Shown here piece after piece: positions 23,880 through 33,587 of a stretch of 38,283 nt of DNA. The stretch is from assembly GCA_903895695.1 (NCBI GenBank), contig CAITUY010000229.1:1-38283 (forward strand), read 5' to 3'. The first letter of the stretch is position 1; each line of letters starts with the position of its first letter. The translations under genes and the position numbers were made by a program. The DNA comes from an uncultured bacterium (GTDB lineage Bacteria; Verrucomicrobiota; Kiritimatiellia; CAIKKV01; CAITUY01). Under the pieces are notes generated by a model. The model was not told the origin of the DNA and searched no databases. It saw nothing but the letters and a program-made list of their open reading frames with translations.

Positions 23880-25172
23880 ATGACCATTCCGGACAAAGTC
23901 CTTCATCGCCAGGCGGCCCTGCTGGTGGAAACGCTCGCCGACGTCCGGCGCGCCGTGGCGGCAGGCCACCCGGCCGACGCCACACTCTCGCACCTGTACC
24001 GCCAGCATCCCGAGTTCGGTTCGCGCGACCGTCACCTGCTATCCGGAACCGTGTTCTCCGTATTCCGATGGCTGGGCTGGCTCACGCCCGAGCGGGCGCC
24101 GGACGAAGCGACGACCTGCGTGCTGGCCCACTTGCTCGATGCCGATGCCCTCCATCCCGCCGTCGCCCTGTTGCTGCCGCAGACTCGCCTGGATGCGGCG
24201 GCCCTGCGCCCCCTGGGCGGGCTCGACCTGAAAGCCAGGGCTTCCGCACTCGGCACCATGACCGGAACGCCGACCCCGTCGCTCACCGACCTAATCCCGG
24301 CGTGGGCGCTCGCGCGGATCGGCATTCCTCCCCGCCGCCCCGCGGTTGCGTTTCGGGACCGCTTGACTGAGTCGCTCCAGACCGCCCCGCCCACGTGGTT
24401 GCGCCTGCCCGCAGGGATGGGCGCCAAGGCCCTCGACGCGTTACGGGCCGCCGGCCTTGCGGCCGTGGCGCATCCGCAGTTGACGGACGCCATCCGCGTG
24501 GACCGCGGCGCGAATCTGTGGGGGCTCCCCAAGGAGATTTCGCGCACGCTGGACATCCAGGACCTGGCATCGCAGGCGGTGGGCCACGTTTGCGCGCCCC
24601 AGCCGCGTTCCCGGTGGTGGGACGTGTGTGCCGGGTCGGGGGGCAAAGCCCTGCACTTGGCGATGCTGATGAAGAACCGCGGCACGATCCTCGCGACGGA
24701 TGTCCGGGAATCGATTCTGGCCCAGTTCGAACGCCGCAAGCGCGAGGCCGGACTGCGCCTGGTCGAACTGCGCCGCTGGGACGGGCTTACGGAGCCCGCG
24801 CCGGAGGGACCCTTCGACGGCATTCTGCTGGATGCACCCTGCTCGGGCCTGGGCACATGGCACCGCAACCCCGATGCCCGCTGGCGCACGACGGACGCCC
24901 GCGTGTCCGAACTGGCCGCGATCCAGGCCTCACTCCTCGCCGCCTGCGCCCCCAGGCTCGCCCCGGGCGGCACCCTGGTCTACGCGACCTGCACCTTGAC
25001 CGAGATCGAGAACCGGGGCGTGCTGGATACATTTCTGGCGGCGCACCCCGACTTCACGCCCAGTCCGTTCCCCAACCCGCTCAATGGCGTGCCATGCGAC
25101 GGCCGCCTCACGATCTTCCCCTGGGAAGGTCCGTGCAACGGCATGTTCATCGCGCGGCTAACGCGCGCTTAG
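23880..25172 (+). CDS. RsmB-type rRNA (cytosine-C5) methyltransferase
   Basis: A 430-residue Nol1/Nop2/Sun (NSUN) family methyltransferase. It has an N-terminal NusB-like helical region (about 1-110). The SAM-binding domain has motif I DVCAGSGGKALHLA (248-261), catalytic motif IV DAPCSGLGTW (318-327; Cys321) and motif VI YATCTLTEIEN (368-378; Cys371). Both active-site cysteines are present. The family methylates C5 of a cytosine in 16S rRNA (m5C967 for E. coli RsmB) using SAM. The ATG at 23880 is favoured: TATGAT at 23861-23866 looks like a -10 element, and an ATG at 23862 lies inside it. No Shine-Dalgarno sequence is visible, so the start is uncertain by a few codons. Confidence 0.9.
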   Translation: MTIPDKVLHRQAALLVETLADVRRAVAAGHPADATLSHLYRQHPEFGSRDRHLLSGTVFSVFRWLGWLTPERAPDEATTCVLAHLLDADALHPAVALLLPQTRLDAAALRPLGGLDLKARASALGTMTGTPTPSLTDLIPAWALARIGIPPRRPAVAFRDRLTESLQTAPPTWLRLPAGMGAKALDALRAAGLAAVAHPQLTDAIRVDRGANLWGLPKEISRTLDIQDLASQAVGHVCAPQPRSRWWDVCAGSGGKALHLAMLMKNRGTILATDVRESILAQFERRKREAGLRLVELRRWDGLTEPAPEGPFDGILLDAPCSGLGTWHRNPDARWRTTDARVSELAAIQASLLAACAPRLAPGGTLVYATCTLTEIENRGVLDTFLAAHPDFTPSPFPNPLNGVPCDGRLTIFPWEGPCNGMFIARLTRA

Positions 25173-25364
25173 GAAGTCTTGGGGCAGCGTCCCAGGGGCT
25201 TTGCGTTGCGGTTAACCCGTTGTCGCCTCTGCGGCGCAAGAACGCCTGGCGCCCGAAGGCGAACTGTCCGCAAAAAACCATTTGACGCCCCCGCCGATCC
25301 TCTGGCAGAGTTAATGCAAATGAAGTCGAGGTCTTCCATCGCCCCCTTCGGTACAGCAGGCCTG

Positions 25365-25442
25365 ATGCTGCAGAAGGTCGAGTTCTATCTGGTACTCGTA
25401 TTGGTACTGGTGCGCGCTCCGCGGTGGGAGGGCGGTTACTGA
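25365..25442 (+). CDS. Leu/Val-rich attenuator leader peptide of the ilvB operon
   Basis: A 25-codon reading frame, MLQKVEFY, then eight alternating Leu/Val codons (25389-25412), then RAPRWEGGY and TGA at 25440-25442. An in-frame ATG at 25320 would give 40 residues; GCAGG upstream of 25365 makes the short form slightly more likely. Runs of codons for the end-product amino acids are the hallmark of ribosome-mediated attenuation leaders, such as ilvBN and ilvGMEDA of enterobacteria. Ile codons are absent from the run, so the sensed amino acids would be leucine and valine. The next gene, 103 bases downstream, is ilvB. The sequences differ from known leaders, but position, codons and RNA structures all agree. 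Confidence 0.8.
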   Translation: MLQKVEFYLVLVLVLVRAPRWEGGY

Positions 25443-25475
25443 ACTAACCGTCATCTGGTCCTGAAAACCCACCGC
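25421..25475 (+). promoter_or_regulatory. Antiterminator of the ilvB attenuator
   Basis: GCGGTGGG (25421-25428), inside the leader reading frame just after the Leu/Val codons, can pair perfectly over 8 bp with CCCACCGC (25468-25475). The latter is the left arm of the downstream terminator. GCGGTGGG is a direct copy of the terminator's right arm (25481-25488), so the two pairings exclude each other. Between them sits a hairpin CGGTTA/TAACCG (25433-25438 with 25445-25450) around the leader stop codon. A ribosome stalled on Leu/Val codons would leave 25421 onward free and allow antitermination; one reaching the stop would cover it. Confidence 0.7.
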
Positions 25476-25494
25476 AGAAAGCGGTGGGTTTTTT
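25464..25494 (+). terminator. Attenuator terminator upstream of ilvB
   Basis: A 12-bp stem (25464-25475 with 25481-25492), AGAAA loop and a run of six T (25489-25494). It lies between the leader peptide and ilvB on the same strand, 50 bases before the ilvB start, so it must be conditional. Its left arm also takes part in the alternative antiterminator pairing. Confidence 0.88.
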
Positions 25495-25544
25495 GTTTGG
25501 TAGACCTATAATGGCGCGAATGCCGAAAAGACAAGGAATAGAGC

Positions 25545-27263
25545 ATGAGAACAGGTGCCCAGTGTACGATTGACGCCCTCGCGGATGCCGGGGTGAAAAC
25601 GGTTTTCGGTCTGCCCGGCGGGACCGTTCTCGACCTCTTCGCCAGGCTCTATCATGCGCCGTTTGAGTTCATCCTCGTTCGGCACGAGCAGGGAGCCGCG
25701 CACATGGCCGACGGCTATGCCCGCGCCACGGGCCGTCCGGGCTGCTGCATCGTGACCTCCGGGCCGGGCGCCACCAACGCCGTCACCGGCCTCGCCACGG
25801 CGAACATGGACGGGATCCCGATGGTCTGCATCTCGGGCCAAGTGGCGTCGCACATGATCGGCAACGACGCCTTCCAGGAAGCCGACACCGTGGGCATCAC
25901 GCGCGCTGTGACCAAGCACAACTACCTAGTGAAAAACGTCGATGACATCCCGCGCATCATCGCGGAAGCCTTCGAGATCTGCCAGTCCGGCCGGCCCGGC
26001 CCGGTCCTGGTCGACATCCCGAAGGATATCCAGCAAAAGAAGACGGAGGCGACGTTCTCGGGTCCCGCCGAGCGCCGCGGCTACAAGCCGCGCTACGAGG
26101 GAGCGCCCGAGCAGATCGCCGCACTCGCCAAGGCGATCAATGCGGCCCGCAAGCCCGTCATCCTGGCGGGCGCTGGCGTCATCCACGCCAACGCCGCCCC
26201 CGAACTCCTCGCGCTTGTCGAAAAGACGCAGATCCCGGTCACGACCACGCTGCTCGGCCTCGGCGGCTTCCCCGACACGCATCCCCTCGCCCTGCGCATG
26301 CCCGGCATGCACGGCAGCGTCGCGGCCAACAACGCCATCAGCGAGTGCGACCTGCTCGTTTCGATCGGCGCCCGGTTCGATGACCGCGTGACGGGCAAAG
26401 TGTCCCACTTCGCGCCTCACGCCATTAAGGCCCACATCGACATCGATCCTTCGGCAATCTCGAAGAGCATCCGAGCCGACATCCCGGTGGTCGGCCACGC
26501 CAAGCCGATCCTCCAGGCCCTGCTGCCCCTGGTCGAGCCGGTCGACCGCAAGGCATGGCTGGCCCATGTCGCCGAGTGGCAGACCAAGCAGCCGTTCGAC
26601 TACGACCGCAACACCCCGGAACTGCTGGCGCAGTATGTCATCGAACAGGTCAGCGAGGTGACGCGGGGCGAGGCGATCATCGCCACGGATGTCGGCCAGC
26701 ACCAGATGTGGACGGCCCAGTTCTGCAAGTTCGTGCGGCCCCGGTCCTTCGTCTCGTCGGGCGGCCTGGGGACCATGGGCTTCGGCCTGCCCGCCGCCAT
26801 CGGGGCCCAGCTGGGCTGCCGCGACCGCAAGGTGGTCGCGATTGTCGGCGACGGCAGTATCCAGATGAACTTCCAGGAACTCGTGGTGGCCGTGGAGCAC
26901 GATCTTCCCATCGTGGTCGTGATCCTGAACAACGGTTACCTCGGCATGGTGCGGCAGTGGCAGGAAATGTTCTATAAAAGCGAATACTCTGCCGTGCGGC
27001 TCGCGCAGGACGGCCGGGCGGCCAACGAACGGATGGCGCCGAAGCGCCCCGAGTACCGGCCGGACTTCGTCAAACTGGCCGAGGCTCACGGGGCCATCGG
27101 CATGCGGCTGACGCAAAAGCAGGAGGTCGCGACCGCCCTGAGAACGGCCTTGAGCTCAAAGAAACCCGTCGTGATCGAGTGCATCGTCAAACCCGACGAA
27201 AACGTCTATCCAATGGTCCCGCCGGGAGCCTCGCTGACGGAGATGATTCACAAGCTGGTCTGA
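25545..27263 (+). CDS. ilvB: Acetolactate synthase large (catalytic) subunit
   Basis: A 572-residue thiamine-diphosphate enzyme of the anabolic acetohydroxyacid synthase type. The catalytic Glu48 is in RHEQGAAHMADGYAR. A central FAD-type domain follows, and the ThDP/Mg motif is VGDGSIQMNFQE...ILNN. It condenses pyruvate with pyruvate or 2-ketobutyrate in valine, leucine and isoleucine synthesis. The ATG at 25545 is preceded by AAGGAA. The gene heads ilvB-ilvN-leuA-aroE and is controlled by the attenuator upstream. A perfect TATAAT at 25507-25512, between the terminator and the gene, might provide a second, attenuation-independent start, but no good -35 accompanies it. Confidence 0.97.
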   Translation: MRTGAQCTIDALADAGVKTVFGLPGGTVLDLFARLYHAPFEFILVRHEQGAAHMADGYARATGRPGCCIVTSGPGATNAVTGLATANMDGIPMVCISGQVASHMIGNDAFQEADTVGITRAVTKHNYLVKNVDDIPRIIAEAFEICQSGRPGPVLVDIPKDIQQKKTEATFSGPAERRGYKPRYEGAPEQIAALAKAINAARKPVILAGAGVIHANAAPELLALVEKTQIPVTTTLLGLGGFPDTHPLALRMPGMHGSVAANNAISECDLLVSIGARFDDRVTGKVSHFAPHAIKAHIDIDPSAISKSIRADIPVVGHAKPILQALLPLVEPVDRKAWLAHVAEWQTKQPFDYDRNTPELLAQYVIEQVSEVTRGEAIIATDVGQHQMWTAQFCKFVRPRSFVSSGGLGTMGFGLPAAIGAQLGCRDRKVVAIVGDGSIQMNFQELVVAVEHDLPIVVVILNNGYLGMVRQWQEMFYKSEYSAVRLAQDGRAANERMAPKRPEYRPDFVKLAEAHGAIGMRLTQKQEVATALRTALSSKKPVVIECIVKPDENVYPMVPPGASLTEMIHKLV

Positions 27264-27284
27264 ACGGAACAGGAGCGGCACATC

Positions 27285-27782
27285 ATGAGCAAGCACGAGG
27301 ACGGAATTCACAGGCATATCATCACGGCGCTGGTCGAGAATCAGCCCGGGGTCCTGGCGCGCGTAATCGGGTTGATCTCCGGCCGCGGCTACAATATCGA
27401 GAGTCTGAATGTCGGGCCCACGCAGGATCCGACGATCTCGCGCCTGACCATGCAGGTGCCCGGCGACGACCGTGTGCTCGAACAGGTCACGAAGCAACTC
27501 GTGAAGCTGATCGACGTGGTGAAGGTGACAGACCTGACCCAGGAGGCGTTTCTAAACCGGGAATGCATCCTGGTCAAGGTCGCCGCCTCCCGCGAAAACC
27601 GGTCGGAGATCATCGAACTGGCCGGCGTCTTTGGCGGGACGATCGTCTCCGTGCAGGCCGAGGCCCTGGTGATCCAGATTGTCGGCGAACAGGATCATGT
27701 GGGCGACTTCATGGAACTCATGAAGCCGTTCCGCATCCTTGACGTCTCCCGCTCCGGCGTCATTGCGATGGCAAAGGAATGA
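27285..27782 (+). CDS. ilvN: Acetolactate synthase small (regulatory) subunit
   Basis: A 165-residue small subunit. The N-terminal ACT domain (about 10-82; ITALVENQPGVLARVIGLISGRGYNIESL) binds valine for feedback inhibition. The C-terminal domain (about 85-160; FGGTIVSVQAEALVIQIVG) activates the large subunit encoded 21 bases upstream. The length fits the IlvH-type subunit of most bacteria rather than the short E. coli IlvN. AGGAG lies nine bases before the ATG. Confidence 0.96.
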   Translation: MSKHEDGIHRHIITALVENQPGVLARVIGLISGRGYNIESLNVGPTQDPTISRLTMQVPGDDRVLEQVTKQLVKLIDVVKVTDLTQEAFLNRECILVKVAASRENRSEIIELAGVFGGTIVSVQAEALVIQIVGEQDHVGDFMELMKPFRILDVSRSGVIAMAKE

Positions 27783-27821
27783 TGGAGCGGTGGTCGCCCA
27801 CCTTGAGGAGAGAGGTCAGCT

Positions 27822-29377
<1,556 letters not shown>

Positions 29378-29381
<4 letters not shown>

Positions 29382-30244
29382 AGCCGCTCTCGGGCCATAC
29401 GCAACCGTTCGCCGTTCTCGGTCATCCGATCGGCCACACGTTGTCACCGGTCATGCACAACGCGGCCTTGCAGGCGCTCGGGCTGGACGCCATTTACCTG
29501 GCGTTCGACGTGGCACCGGAACGCCTGCTCGATGTGCTGGAGGCCATGCGATCCATGGGCTTTTGCGGCGTCAACCTGACCGTGCCGTTGAAAGAAGTCG
29601 CCTTCCGCGGCTTCACGGACCTCGATGCCAGCGCCCGCCTGTTGGGCGCCGTGAACACGGTCCAGTTCCTGCCGGGCGGGCTCAAGGGCCACAACACGGA
29701 TGGCAAAGGCTTCGTGCGGGCCGTGGCCGAGGCGTTCGGCATGCCCGTGGCCGGCAAAACGCTCTTCATCCTCGGATGCGGCGGCGCCGGCCGTGCGGTC
29801 GCTATAACCGCCGCGCAGGAAGGCGCCCAACGAATCATTCTGGCCGACATCGACGACGCCCGGCCGCAGCGTCTCGCCGCAGCGATCGCCGCGGCCTCGC
29901 CCGACGTCCCCGTAACGATTGCCGGGAACAACGCGACACTTTGGGTCCGGCACGCGCGCGAGGCCGGCCTGCTCGTGCAGGCCTCGCCGGTAGGCATGAA
30001 ACCGGAGGACCGCTGCCCGTTGCCGGCCGAGGCCTTCCAGGCTGGCCAGGTGGCGTTCGATCTGGTCTATAACCTGCCCGAGACTTGTTTCATGCGGGCC
30101 GCTGCGGCCGGCGGCGCCAAGGCGGTCAACGGCCTCGGCATGCTTCTGCACCAAGGCGCCGAGTCGTTCACGATCTGGACGGGTCGGCCGGCGCCGGTTG
30201 ACGTCATGCGCCAATCGCTGGAAGCCGCCCTGTACAAGAGATAG
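29378..30244 (+). CDS. aroE: Shikimate dehydrogenase
   Basis: A 288-residue NADPH-dependent AroE that reduces 3-dehydroshikimate to shikimate in aromatic amino acid synthesis. Visible: AVLGHPIGHTLSPVMHN (12-28), NLTVPLKE with catalytic Lys72, GHNTDGKGF with Asp108, and the Rossmann motif GCGGAGRAV. The start overlaps the leuA stop by four bases (ATGA), so translation is coupled to leucine biosynthesis. That is an unusual pairing of the two pathways. A second role on quinate is possible but the standard active-site pattern favours AroE. Confidence 0.95.
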
Positions 30245-30297
30245 CGGCTGTCGGCGCCCAGCCTGCCGCGCGGAGGGGTGAAACCGGAAGGTGATTG

Positions 30298-31566
30298 TCA
30301 GGCCACGGTGATGTCAGCCACGGTCGCCTGTCGGCGCGGCAGGCGACACGTCCCGACCAGGCAGAGGCCGGAATCCGTCTCCACGCGCACGGCGTAGGTG
30401 CCATAGAAGCCGCGAAACGTGACGACGCCGTCGTTGTCCGCGCGCGCCACGCTCCGGGTCGTCCACTTTTCGTGGAACGCCCGGCGCAACCAGTCTGCCA
30501 GCGGCTTGGGCGACATGTCCTTGCGCAGCAAGCCCGCGGGCGCCCCTTGCCAGGCCTCACGATCGGAAAAATCCCACCAGGTTACCGCGTCGACGGCGGG
30601 GTGGCTGAACAGCAGCGTGTAGAACCGGCGCCCTTCCTCCAACTGACGCGCCTCGCCTTCTGGCGTCGTCACCCAGTCCGTATGCCGCCGGTGCCAGTCG
30701 TCATCGTCGGCGGCCTTCAGGCGGCCCGAAAGAAGCGTGAGTTCCGTAAAATGCAACGGCAAGCCGAACCGGGCGTAGGTCTCGCACGTGGTCCAGAGCT
30801 TCTCGGCACTCCAGGCGCCTTTGTGCATGTGGCTCTGGATTCCGATCGCATCAAACGGCGCGCCGCGGCGGCGCAACTCGTCCACGAGTTCCTCCATGGC
30901 GGGCGACACGTTGAAATCGTTGTAGAGCAGCTCGGCTTCCGGGTTGGCTTCGCGAGCCAGGCGCAGCATCTCGGCCACGCAATCCGCCGGACCGCGCGCC
31001 TTCACCCAACGGCCTACGGCGTTATCGAAACGCGCGGCTACGGTGGTCTCGTTGAACACATCCCACGCATCGAGGCTGCCGCGGAACTGGCTCACGATGC
31101 GACCTACACGCTCGCGAAGCCGGCGCAACACGTCCTCGTCCTTCAACGTGCCGGCCCATGTGGGATACACCTCGTGCCAGGCGAGTGGGTGGCCCTTGGG
31201 TTTCACGCCGTGCGCTAGGCACCACGCGGCCATCTGCCGCAACCGGTCCGTGCCCTCCTGGCCCGTCGCGGGCTCGTAGCCGCCCCAGTAGAACGGCAAC
31301 GTGGCCGAATTCAGCAGCCCCGCGAAAACCCGTTCGTACTCGACCAGCAGGGGGGCGTCAGCGGGCGGGCGGGCGTTGCCGCCGCCACCGGCGCGGATCA
31401 GAAACCCATTCGCCCCGAGGCGGAAGTCATGGCGCAGCAAACTGACCGTCACGCGGGCCCGGGGCACCGGGACGCCAGCGGCATCGCGCAGGCTCAGCCG
31501 GAACTCGGCGGTCCGAAAGTCCAGAATGCGCGCCTCGGCCGCGCCCTCGATCGCTTGAAAGTCCAT
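30298..31566 (-). CDS. GH10 family glycoside hydrolase (endo-xylanase type), apparently cytoplasmic
   Basis: A 422-residue TIM-barrel enzyme of family GH10. Both catalytic glutamates are present: acid/base Glu173 in WDVFNET and nucleophile Glu275 in LHFTELTL. Substrate-site motifs are KGHPLAWHE (124-132) and IQSHMH. The N-terminal ~55 residues are a beta-rich extension and the last ~60 residues a small beta-domain. There is no signal peptide, unlike secreted xylanases, so it may act on imported xylo-oligosaccharides or another beta-linked glycan. It starts 10 bases after the phosphoglycerate mutase stop with AAGG before the ATG, so it is probably the last gene of a three-gene operon. Confidence 0.88.
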   Translation of the reverse strand: MDFQAIEGAAEARILDFRTAEFRLSLRDAAGVPVPRARVTVSLLRHDFRLGANGFLIRAGGGGNARPPADAPLLVEYERVFAGLLNSATLPFYWGGYEPATGQEGTDRLRQMAAWCLAHGVKPKGHPLAWHEVYPTWAGTLKDEDVLRRLRERVGRIVSQFRGSLDAWDVFNETTVAARFDNAVGRWVKARGPADCVAEMLRLAREANPEAELLYNDFNVSPAMEELVDELRRRGAPFDAIGIQSHMHKGAWSAEKLWTTCETYARFGLPLHFTELTLLSGRLKAADDDDWHRRHTDWVTTPEGEARQLEEGRRFYTLLFSHPAVDAVTWWDFSDREAWQGAPAGLLRKDMSPKPLADWLRRAFHEKWTTRSVARADNDGVVTFRGFYGTYAVRVETDSGLCLVGTCRLPRRQATVADITVA

Positions 31567-31576
31567 AGGGCAGCCT

Positions 31577-32785
31577 TCACCCGAAGAGCGTACGCATCAA
31601 CCCATCGCCCCGCAGGGCGCCGAGGCTGCCGCGCAGGCAGTCGAGCTCACTATAGCTGCTTACGCCGTCAGGAGCGACACCGACCATGCGGACCGACACC
31701 GGCACCGGTGTCCGGGTATGCTTGCCCGTGGCAATGGGCACGGGATGATCGGGCAGCACGGCGACATTGAGCGTCGGCCCCAGTTCGTCGAGCACCGGGA
31801 CGATGATACGTGCGTCAAAATCCTCGATGGCCCGGAGCTTCTTCTGCAGATCCTGTTCGTGCGAGACCTCGTCGATCGCCTCCAGGTGCAGGTAGACGAA
31901 ATCGTGCGACTTCAGCGCCTCGATGGCGGCCCGGGCCTTGCCTTCGTAGTTCGTGTCGATGTAGCCCGTGGCGCCCGGAACAGCGATGGCATCCATGCCC
32001 AGGCAGCGACCCAGACCCGCAATGACGTCCACGGCCGAGATGACGGCGCCGCTGACGCCGTAGACATCCCTCGTTTTACGCAATGCCCCCGCCCGGCCGC
32101 CGCTCCACGGCCAGATGCCGTTGGCCGTCGGCTTGCCAGCGGCGGCCAACCGACGATTAACAGGGTGCCCGGACAACACGGCCGGCGCTTCCGCCACCAG
32201 CCGCCGCAGCAATTGCGCCGTCTCCTCGCCCTCCGGCCCGGTGGCCCGGGGCAGGTGCTCCGCCACCCGCTCGCCATGATTGTCGTCGGGTTTCTCGGTC
32301 TTCACGTGCGGCCCGTACGGGACGCCCGAGAGGACTAGAATGTTCCGGTAGCTGACGCCGGCGTGGAACCGGATCTTGGGGCCGCCGAAATGCCGGTCCA
32401 GCGCCTGAATGAGTTCGGCCGCGTCCGCCTGACCGATATGGCCGCCCGAGAAGTCCTTCAGGATGCCGTTCTCCGCGGTCACCAGATTGACGCGGAACGC
32501 CGTGTCGTCGGGCTTCAGTGCGATCCCGCGGCCGGCTGCCTCCAACGGGCCGCGGCCGCAGTACTCGGTCGGCAAGTCGCAACCAAGCACGGACATATTG
32601 GCCACTTCGCTGCTGGTCGGGAAGCCGAGCGGCAGGGTCAGGAGGGTGCCCGAACGGCCCTCGCGGGCGATACGGTCCATTCCCGGGGTGTGCGCCGCCT
32701 GCAAAGGCGTCCGGCCGTCCAGACTGGCGATCGGCTCGTCCGCCATGCCGTCGCCCAGAAAAACGATAGTCTTCGGCCGTGCCAT
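31577..32785 (-). CDS. apgM: Archaeal-type cofactor-independent phosphoglycerate mutase (ApgM-like)
   Basis: A 402-residue alkaline-phosphatase-superfamily phosphomutase: IVFLGDGMADEP at the N-terminus (metal Asp), TSSEVANMSVLGCD with the nucleophile Ser, DFVYLHLEAIDEVSHE, and LPDHPVPIATGKHTRTPVPV with metal-binding Asp/His residues. ApgM interconverts 3- and 2-phosphoglycerate in glycolysis. A closely related bacterial subgroup has been proposed, from gene context, to act as homoserine kinase; nothing in this neighbourhood supports that. The ATG at 32785 lies 13 bases after the cyclophilin stop. The C-terminal TRTPVP is a family feature. Confidence 0.9.
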   Translation of the reverse strand: MARPKTIVFLGDGMADEPIASLDGRTPLQAAHTPGMDRIAREGRSGTLLTLPLGFPTSSEVANMSVLGCDLPTEYCGRGPLEAAGRGIALKPDDTAFRVNLVTAENGILKDFSGGHIGQADAAELIQALDRHFGGPKIRFHAGVSYRNILVLSGVPYGPHVKTEKPDDNHGERVAEHLPRATGPEGEETAQLLRRLVAEAPAVLSGHPVNRRLAAAGKPTANGIWPWSGGRAGALRKTRDVYGVSGAVISAVDVIAGLGRCLGMDAIAVPGATGYIDTNYEGKARAAIEALKSHDFVYLHLEAIDEVSHEQDLQKKLRAIEDFDARIIVPVLDELGPTLNVAVLPDHPVPIATGKHTRTPVPVSVRMVGVAPDGVSSYSELDCLRGSLGALRGDGLMRTLFG

Positions 32786-32798
32786 ACCCGGTCCAGGA

Positions 32799-33401
32799 CT
32801 ACTTGCGTTTGGCGCTCGTGATGACGACAGCCTTGACGGGCACGTTTTCGAACCCGCCGACCGTGGTGGTCTGAACGGCGGCGATCTTGTCCACCACGTC
32901 CATGCCGGAAGCGACGCGGCCGAATACGGCGTAACCGAAGCCACGGGGGCTGTGGTCGAGGAATGCGTTGTCCTTGACGTTAATGAAAAATTGGGCCGTC
33001 GCGCTGTTGATATCCGACGTGCGCGCCATGGCAAGCGTGCCACGTTCGTTCTTGAGGCCGTTGTCGGCCTCGTTCTTGATCGGGACGCGGGTCGATTTCT
33101 GCGCCATGTTGGCCGTGAATCCGCCGCCCTGGACCATGAAGCCCGGAATCACGCGGTGGAAGATCGTGCCGTCGAAGAACCCCATGTCGGCGTAAGCCAG
33201 GAAGTTACTGACGGAGATCGGGGCCTTGCCGGCGAACAGTTCGATCTCGATGGTGCCCAGCGTGGTCGTCATGACCACAGTGACGTTCGTGGCGGGTGCC
33301 GATGCCGGTGCGTTAGTTGCCATGGTGGGTTGCTCCTGTGCGGCCAAGACGACCCCACAGGCCAGGGCGACCACCGCCCCGATACATGCCGTTCGTTTCA
33401 T
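32799..33401 (-). CDS. Exported cyclophilin-type peptidyl-prolyl cis-trans isomerase
   Basis: A 200-residue cyclophilin with a signal peptide (about 1-21), so it is periplasmic or secreted. Motifs: GTIEIELFAGKAPISVSNFLAY, FFDGTIFHRVIPGFMVQGG (catalytic Arg, Phe, Gln), SATAQFFINVKDNAFLD and FGRVASGMDVVDKI. It speeds proline isomerisation during protein folding. The ATG at 33401 is chosen because AGGAGG lies nine bases upstream and the signal peptide begins there. It heads an operon with phosphoglycerate mutase and a GH10 enzyme; the promoter is at 33436-33464. Confidence 0.94.
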   Translation of the reverse strand: MKRTACIGAVVALACGVVLAAQEQPTMATNAPASAPATNVTVVMTTTLGTIEIELFAGKAPISVSNFLAYADMGFFDGTIFHRVIPGFMVQGGGFTANMAQKSTRVPIKNEADNGLKNERGTLAMARTSDINSATAQFFINVKDNAFLDHSPRGFGYAVFGRVASGMDVVDKIAAVQTTTVGGFENVPVKAVVITSAKRK

Positions 33402-33435
33402 AATGTGTTGCCTCCTGCCGTGTATGATGCGGCAC

Positions 33436-33464
33436 AGTGAAGCGTAAACCGCGCGGCGTGTCAA
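33436..33464 (-). promoter_or_regulatory. Promoter of the cyclophilin operon
   Basis: On the minus strand a perfect TTGACA (33459-33464) is followed after 17 bases by TTCACT (33436-33441). The predicted start near 33429 leaves a leader of about 28 bases with the AGGAGG site. Confidence 0.45.
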
Positions 33465-33519
33465 TGAAGTGCATTGAGGGCCACTGGATCTAACCTATTT
33501 CGAGGCATTGTTAAATCGT

Positions 33520-33547
33520 TTGCACGCAGGCGGCTTTTTTGTAGCAT
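33520..33547 (+). promoter_or_regulatory. Promoter of the HARE-HTH gene
   Basis: TTGCAC (33520-33525), 16-base spacer with a T-run, and TAGCAT (33542-33547). The predicted start near 33554 gives a leader of about 34 bases with a strong AGGAGG. It is divergent from the cyclophilin promoter. Confidence 0.45.
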
Positions 33548-33587
33548 GCGGGTGGGGGGATGGAGTAGCAAACAAAGGAGGATAGGC

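Noticed and set aside
25282..25316. A promoter TTGACG ... TTAATG for the ilv leader
   Set aside because: The -35-like TTGACG (25282-25287) is good, but the only AT-rich -10 candidate is 23 bases away, too far for a sigma-70 promoter. The true promoter was not located.
25926..27116. A 396-codon minus-strand open frame opposite ilvB
   Set aside because: Composition is typical of an antisense shadow of a GC-rich gene, and ilvB has full family motifs.
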